Positions 58,176 to 64,000 of a stretch of DNA of 64,000 nt are shown here, piece after piece. Source of the DNA: Allodiplogaster sudhausi (lineage: Eukaryota; Nematoda; Chromadorea; Rhabditida; Diplogasteridae); assembly GCA_945643635.1 (NCBI GenBank), contig CALZFC010000030.1, forward strand, positions 1,136,501 to 1,200,500. Reading direction: 5' to 3'. Each line of letters starts with the position of its first letter. Position 1 is the stretch's first letter. The notes under the pieces are model-generated. The model saw only the letters and a program-made list of their open reading frames with translations, searched no databases and had not been told where the DNA came from. A program made the position numbers and the translations under genes.

Positions 58176-60254
58176 TTAGGAAGTGAAAACTTCATATATT
58201 TCGCAGCAGTGCAGCGCAACGATTGCCAGGGAAATAAGAATGGCGACGCCGAAGAAGACCACGCCGTCCCAGAAGAACTGTACAGGAAATTTAGCTTTAG
58301 TATTGTTGAAGACCAATTTCATCACTGAAATTAGCAGTAGAAATTTCTAGTAATATTAGATGATCATTGTGTTCAAACAGAATTACAGCAAATTGCTCTT
58401 ACCGCATAAGTGTAGACGGGCTTCAAGTATGGCAGGGCTTCTTCTGGTGGAAAAGAAGAACGAAAACATAGATTATCTTTTATCTCCATTACTTCTTCTT
58501 TTATTGTTTATATGACTTTACAAGCATTATCTAGTTTTGTATTTCATTATTAAAAAAGCTCACCTATTATACGGTAGGTATGTGCCGTTTATAATGGCAA
58601 TCACCTGTGAAAATGAAAGGTTCTTTCTTCAATGATTTAATTTTAAATATTTGGTTAAACTGAAAGGTGTACTAAAATCAGAGCCGGTAAAGGCCGGCCC
58701 AACTTCCCAGGGCCCAAAAAAGGTGGGCCGGCCCGCAGAACCGTTTGCGCTTGATAAGCACACGATGTTACCCAGTCAGGACGACTGGTGGCATTGTTAA
58801 ATCTTTATTTGTTAATTTTTTTCGAAAAAAATTTCTCTTCAATACATTTTTAAACATAATGAACGAATGTTCGTTGCATGAGCATGAATATTCTGAATTT
58901 CAAAATACTCTGTAGCTCGTCGTACTTTTTTCCCCAATTCTTGAAAAGCAGGCTCAAACAGGCTTACCGGCAGGGCCGGGTTCAAAATTCTAGGGCATGT
59001 AAATCGTTCGGACCGGGCCGGCCCAAAAATTTTGGATCATTTACTGACTGAAATTAATTAAGTGCTATTGTGACCTCATCAAAGTTATCCAAAGTCACAA
59101 TTCCGTCGGGTTTGCTTTGCATCCGGCTTTCTCCAAGATAGGCAATGATGTTGGGCGCGGAATTGGGATAGTTTCTAATGTCGAGGTAGCAGTCGCTGGC
59201 CGGTGTTCCGCAGACTGCCACCATGTTCCAGAAACGACCGTAGCGCCACTCTAAATTATGATAATATTCTTGCAGACATTTACAGCTGTTTCGGTGCGTT
59301 TTTGAGAACTAAAGGGAACGAAAACTCTATCTTGAGCTCGCACCTTTTCACACAGGGGCGAGAGAGCATAAGATTTAGAGAGACACGGCTAAAATAGTCA
59401 GGAAAATTGAGTTTGGTGCTCCTTTAATGAAAAATATAAATATTCCACCATCCCCAAATGCATAATTGTGGTCTTTTACTATTATCTTGGTATGTAAGTT
59501 TAGGTACTATTGTACCATTCTCACGACATTGAAAAATATTTTTCAAAGAAATTTTTTTGCTCAAGTTCATAAGAAGGGGGTTTTGGGTACGGGGAATACG
59601 AATATCATATCTATTTCTTATCATTATCTCATTTTCACGGTAAGTTTGGTAAGATTAGGGAAGTAGAATGCATGTTTTTCACCTCCAAAAGCACTCCCAC
59701 CCCACGTACTTTGCGACGGTGATTAAGTGAAGCCTGAGGATGAAATGAATATGATATTCGTATGCCCCGTTCCGAAAGCAACCCTGTGGTAAATTGCAGC
59801 GAAAAAAATTTCGACATTTTTTTTTTCAAACATGGGTTAGGAATTTGCAAAATATTATTATTAATACCAGTTTTGACCAATTGTGATTTTATAGTCTTCG
59901 CCGTCTTCGCAGGATTGCGATGTCTTGCGATCTCTATGAAAGATGTAGACGCAAGATGTGGGGAGCCCATCCCAAACCGACGGGCATTTCTCCTTACACT
60001 TGCTTCCATCGTCCCAGATGTAGCATGTAAGATACTAAAAGTCAAGTCGAAGTTTGTAGAATGAATTCAAAATTAATAGCTCCTTCAAAATTATGTTAGA
60101 ATAAGGGGCATTTAATAATATTTGAGGTAATTCGGAATAATTGAAGAAAAGCAATTACTGATTTGAACCAGTGGGTGTTGCAACTGCCGGCGGAAGTCAA
60201 CTGAAGAAGCGCGAGCACGAAGAGACACAATGTCAGAGCACGAGAGGGCGCCAT
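58176..60254 (-). CDS. Cysteine-rich type I membrane protein
   Basis: Exons 60159-60254, 59878-60034, 59075-59250, 58564-58604, 58403-58443, 58176-58277. The signal peptide is MAPSRALTLCLFVLALLQLT-SAGSC. The ectodomain holds LTCYIWDDGSKCKEKCPSVW, TSCVYIFHRDRKTSQSCEDG and RFWNMVAVCGTPASDCYLDI, a spacing reminiscent of three-finger (Ly6/uPAR-like) domains. Membrane segment: DGVVFFGVAILISLAIVALH near the C-terminus, then CCEIYEVFTS. One exon join (58564-58604 to 58403-58443) is off by one base in my model, so either a boundary is wrong or there is a lesion. Repeats sit in its introns (58677-59035 and 59570-59790). Function unknown. Confidence 0.6.
58677..59035. mobile_element. Degenerate GC-rich element related to 50336-51073
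   Basis: Lies in intron 3 of the Cys-rich membrane protein gene. It starts near CAGAGCCGGTAAAGGCCGGC and ends with GGACCGGGCCGGCCCAAAAA, with an A/T-rich middle. GCCGGCCCAACTT(C/T)-GGGCCC is shared with the 50336-51073 element. Confidence 0.5.
59570..59790. repeat. Short inverted-repeat element in an intron
   Basis: TACGGGGAATACGAATATCA (59588) pairs with ATGATATTCGTATGCCCCG (59749). Related to the core of the 36.8-37.4 kb nest. Confidence 0.55.
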
Positions 60255-60815
60255 CAAGGTAGAGAGGCGGACGGGAAAAGAGAGGGAGGAGAAGGAGCGA
60301 GGAGAGAAGCAAAAAGGGAGAGACGCGGCAGAGAAACCCCGAGAGCTGATCGGAGAGGCGACCATTCGCCAGCCAAGCAGCGCGGGATAATGAGTTTCGA
60401 AGCATTCTTTGCTAGGTTCGTTTGTTTATGAGCAAAGGTTTGCAATTTGATGTTCATTTCGCCTTTATTTCAAAACCGCAGTTGGTCCTTAATTATGTTT
60501 GTGCATATTCCGATTAATTGTTCATGAGAGGATTTATTTTAATAGCGAACGGAACTCAATAGCAATCAATCTGAATTTATTGAATATATGTAATTCTTTC
60601 AACGAAATATCACTTTTTCAATGGAAATAAATGTGTGCACAAATGTATTACGTATTTTTAATGAAAGCAAAAGTTGATAATTATGTTCGCAAAGGAATGA
60701 TATGACAATAAAAATTCTCTGATCAAATGAATAAAAATTTCTAATTTATCTCTATAAAATCATGTTAATTATTTGACTGCGATAAGAAAAGGCCTTTTAA
60801 GTTCATCCAATCATT
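60255..60815. other. A/T-rich intergenic stretch, no gene seen
   Basis: GA-rich DNA at 60260-60330 belongs to the 5' flank of the Cys-rich membrane gene. An alternative in-frame ATG at 60365 would lengthen that protein by 37 residues and bury the signal peptide, so it was not chosen. Confidence 0.4.
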
Positions 60816-60818
60816 ATA

Positions 60819-61034
60819 ATGTCCATGCTTGACAAATTCTTTTTGTTTCTACGTGGCATGCGCTCCGCTGATGCTGATGAGAACACAATCGACGGAGCAG
60901 AAAGAAGTACTCCAAAGAAGGAAGCCAGGGAGGGCGAGGGGCAGGTGACAATCGTGGAGCCTGAAAAGGTCGCGGAGTCCAAGCCAACTGACATGCCCGA
61001 AACAGCCGAAGTCACGTGGGAAGAAAGAGATTGA
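60819..61034 (+). pseudogene. Fragment resembling the 12-residue-repeat gene
   Basis: Reads RSADADENTIDGAERSTPKK, EAREGEGQVTIVEPEKVAES, KPTDMPETAE. This parallels SAPKKPEEEGEKLTTIVERE, PDKESNPTEKPEPAE of the gene at 32.8-34.3 kb, with one repeat unit instead of 27. No signal-peptide exon was found. It stops at 61034 in GA-rich DNA. Confidence 0.5.
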
Positions 61035-61077
61035 TAGAAAGAGGGAGAGAAAATGAGATATCTTTTATATATGGTAA

Positions 61078-61270
61078 CCTGCTCATGTGTGTGCTGCAAA
61101 TTTGTGCAAGATGTGTGAGTCACCAAGTCATACTATTTTATGAGGCTCATTACAGCCATCGATGGAATTTGTGAAAAGTCCCGCGTAGCTACTCACAATG
61201 TCTGATCAATCATGAGACGGTTTCTTCTTGTCACGTCCGCTATTATGGCCATCCTTGACGAAAATGGATG
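61078..61270 (+). repeat. Direct repeat of 54410-54620
   Basis: Shared blocks are TGTGTGTGCTGCA, ATGAGGCTCATTACA, GTGAAAAGTC, ACAATGTCTGATCAA and CGCTATTATGGCCATCCTTG. It sits upstream of copy D as the partner does upstream of copy C. Confidence 0.75.
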
Positions 61271-61468
61271 TTAGAAGATCAAGGAAATAAGGGCCCGAGG
61301 AAGAGTGAGAGACAATGACAGAGATAGAAAGAGAATATATATATATAGAGAGAGAGAGCGAGATAGAAAACGAGAGCAACGATGAATACGTAATAAGCTG
61401 GTACAAGAAAAGATCATCTTTTCTGTTCCGATGCCAGAAACCGTTGATTGATACCTGGAATGATCGTG

Positions 61469-61476
61469 TATAAAAG
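61469..61476 (+). promoter_or_regulatory. TATA box of SSP copy D
   Basis: TATAAAAG lies about 75 bp before the ATG at 61551, with 5' leader nearly identical to copy B. Confidence 0.6.
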
Positions 61477-61550
61477 ACGTGACATCAGAAGTAGAAGCCA
61501 TCAGCTTCGAGCCAGCCTTCTCCGCCATCAACCGCCAGCAGCCAATCAAC

Positions 61551-62330
61551 ATGTTCGCCAAGCTCTCCCTCGCTCTCATCGTCCTCGTCTCCGTTCTTGA
61601 GGCAAGAGCTTCTTTATCCTAATAATATTAAAATCACTACTGATTTATTAAATATGGCCTTGGAAATTGATCTGTTTTGGATTTGTCGATAACAAGACAC
61701 GTATTCCGAATACGACATTCAATTTCAGGCGTGTGCTCCGCCTTCTCCTGCAGAGCCCGCTCCCTCCAAAGCACCAGGAGCAAGGAAACGCAGGTAATTT
61801 ATGCTTGTAGAAGGAGTTATCCAATATACAAATAACACATAACTTGTGAATCAATTCTCCAATACTTAGTTGTTTCATAATTTAAATTAGCAATTAAACC
61901 GTTGCATTCGATTACAAGAAGCTCGCAATTGCTTCATAAGCTTTCATGTTTTTCCCGGTGTTATTTTACTTTGGTGGGAATTTGAAATTCTTTTTTTTTC
62001 ATACTGTAGATCCGCTGATGAACACGCCGTGGTCGTCCTTCTGCAGACAGATGGCGGAGAGCGCGGCTGCCGAGCTGGCCGTGCTCATGGTCAAGGTAAG
62101 TGGCAGAGAGGGGGGGGGGGGAGGGCAGATGGCAAAGTGCCAAATGGCCTTAAAATAATTTCTTTATTTTATTTAACAACATTTCTTTCAAACATTTGCG
62201 TAATCTACAACTAATCACTTATAATCACAACAGTTCATGAATATGACGTGTAACTAGATTGCGAGAGGATAAGAGAGTCAGAATAGAAAGAGAGAGAGGA
62301 AGAAAGAGAGAGAAAGAGAAAGAGAGAGAA

Positions 62331-62365
<35 letters not shown>

Positions 62366-62986
62366 AATAGAGAAATAGAGCGAATTCAGGCAAAGGCGAT
62401 CGCTGCACAGAGTGGCATCAGTGGTGACGCCACCGAATCGGCCGCCGTTTCCCGCGAAGCTTTCGAGGTCGACGGCAAATTCGCCGCGAAAATCAGGCAT
62501 ATTTATTTAATTGATTTTATTTATTTATTTAATAATATTAGTAATAATTAACCCCTTTTAGTTTCTGATATTATTACAAAACTATATCATTTTAGTTTTC
62601 TTTTACTCTTTAGTTTTTTGTTTTTTTTTTTGTAGAACTAAACGAACATTTGCAGCATCGAAAACTCGCTGAGCAAGTGTGCCAAGATCACGAAGCTCGC
62701 GCAGGCTATCGTCAGCGTCCTTCCAGAGGTGAGTTGGTTGTTTTTCTCTATATTCAGACAGCTACTTTTACTCAGAAACTAGCAAAGAGTTCAGCCATGA
62801 TCATCCAGCGAAATGTTTCAAGCATTTCTTGCTCAATTAAAATTAGTCAAGAAGACCTCAAAAGTGCAGAATCTCATCGATATTTACTTCTGTTTGCTAC
62901 TGGTCTATCTTATCTGATAACTTTCTTTCCAAGTGACAAGCGCACAAGTCCAGTGTGGCAATGACGAGGCAGTTACACTTCACTAG
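61551..62986 (+). pseudogene. SSP copy D, frameshifted
   Basis: Exon equivalents 61551-61601, 61729-61793, 62010-62095, 62390-62496, 62656-62728, and the last near 62933-62986. Signal peptide and ACAPPSPAEPAPSKAPGARK are intact. In exon 3, 11 bp present in B and C (CGCGAGTACAA after CAGACAGAT) are missing, which shifts the frame and leads to a stop in exon 4. The last acceptor is CCAAG where B and C have CCAGG, moving the splice site by one base. Exon 4 still reads KAIAAQSGISGDATESAAVS. TATA box and GC donors are retained. Probably a recent pseudogene, unless a re-spliced product is made. Confidence 0.75.
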
Positions 62987-64000
62987 AAAAGGAAACTTTT
63001 CAGTTGACCGATGACGTCATCCTTTTCATTCTACCTTTATTCTATTCTCGAAAGAATTATGTATATGCAACAGTCTATAAGCACTTCTTACGCGGATCAG
63101 TGGTCGGAATAAAACCTCTTCTTATTGTTTGTGTATTCAGACATTGAAAGAAGAATGCATATTATGCAAACGAGAACTTTTAGTTGCCATTTTGAGAATC
63201 CGAGAAAACTTGCAGAGCAGAATGGCAACAAAGCAGGCTGGATGAAACAGTTGTAAGCGTTGGTCCTTGTCATAAGGGAACGATTCTCGCGAAGGTGGAT
63301 CACATAGAACACATGCACCAGATATCGCACGGCGTGACGCTCTCCCTAGAGAAACTTCTTTGCTGTAAATATCTTTCACGAGTCCTCCAGGCTCTTTTCT
63401 CTCTCTTGCATCTCTCTCTCTCTCTCTGCTCTCTCACTGGACTCCTTTCCAATCCTTCTGACTGATCCTCACTCTTTGATGCGAACACAGCCCGAATTTG
63501 TAAGAAGGTACTGAGGGAACGACATCTAGCGAGCATAGATCGGAGAAGGTTGTGACGAGTGTTTGGCCTTGTAGCCTAAACAAGTCCAATAAGTGTAATA
63601 TTAAATGAAGTTTACGCTGGTATTTGGAAACATAAATTAGTCATACTGAACATAAAGTTAGATAACGAATCTTCTGAAACATTGATCGTAATAGCTAATA
63701 TGATTTTCAGATATGTATAAAGGCTCAGAGTTCGGCTCTAGCCGAAACAATTAGTGACAGAGAACTACAGAAATACAAAAAAAGACTGAACTCTTTATAC
63801 ACTAGTACAAGGGTGATTATAGTAGACGGACGAAAGATGGCGTACGTTGCGAACATCGGGGTATACATACTCGAAGGAATAGTGTACAGATAGTATGATT
63901 ATTATTAATTTCTACTTTTCCTCGTTTCCGCTTTTTCGGGAGCATCAGAAGAGATCTTTTCTTTGAACAACTGCGCGAATAAAACCACCGTCTAATTAAC

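Larger units (their letters stand above)
61465..64000. repeat. Right arm of the SSP inverted duplication (cut by the window end)
   Basis: Reverse complement of 51724-54345. The outer part (62945-64000) is nearly identical to its partner, the inner part more diverged. Includes the twin of the candidate solo LTR at 63714-63888. Confidence 0.95.

Overview
This is eukaryotic, nematode-type DNA. Coding sequence is cut into short exons (about 40-240 bp) with GT..(TTT)CAG introns. The gene content is nematode-like: a complete Srd-class chemoreceptor, a decayed Srg-like chemoreceptor, a tandem family of GDSL-type phospholipase B genes and several small secreted proteins that look nematode-specific. 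I cannot place it to species. I see no bacterial operons, rRNA genes, CRISPR arrays or convincing stand-alone tRNA genes. (CT)n/(GA)n and TATGTACA-type microsatellites are everywhere.

Layout. 0-3.5 kb: a decayed gene split by a 5'-truncated LINE and enclosed by ~285 bp inverted repeats. 3.8-8.8 kb: an intact 9-exon srd-like receptor gene (5342-7370), followed by a large foldback made of tRNA-like (SINE-type) modules. 11.2-23.6 kb: three phospholipase B paralogues in a row: a secreted form, a type II membrane-anchored form, and a third copy of the anchored form that is broken several ways. Further relics lie at 30.5-31.6 kb. 26.0-30.3 kb: a 4.3 kb element with near-identical long inverted termini and a possible 6-bp target duplication; it holds two tandem, intron-containing pseudogenes of ribosomal protein S23 (uS12). 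32.8-34.3 kb: a secreted protein with 27 copies of a 12-residue Pro/Glu/Lys/Ser/Thr repeat. 39.8-40.9 kb: a small 4-exon membrane or secreted protein. 42.2-47.3 kb: a 10-exon gene for a 260-residue soluble protein. 48.7-50.0 kb: the srg-like pseudogene. 50.3-51.1 kb: a hAT-like non-autonomous element.

51.7-64.0 kb and 35.3-36.1 kb carry the most distinctive locus. It is a family of 144-residue secreted proteins, called here SSP (my label): signal peptide, a Cys-Ala-Pro segment, an RKRR site and a small helical domain. There are two complete copies (B and C, head to head), one frameshifted copy (D), one copy lacking its first two exons (A) and two decayed single-exon relics. B and D lie in a ~2.6-2.7 kb inverted duplication whose outer ~1 kb arms look identical by eye and contain a candidate solo LTR. 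Every SSP copy appears to use GC-AG splice donors. A cysteine-rich, C-terminally membrane-anchored protein gene (58.2-60.3 kb, minus strand) sits between C and D.

The PLB and SSP products are probably secreted or surface proteins expanding by local duplication. The sequence shows no shared pathway beyond that. Exon models were assembled by eye from reading frame, splice consensus and paralogue comparison.
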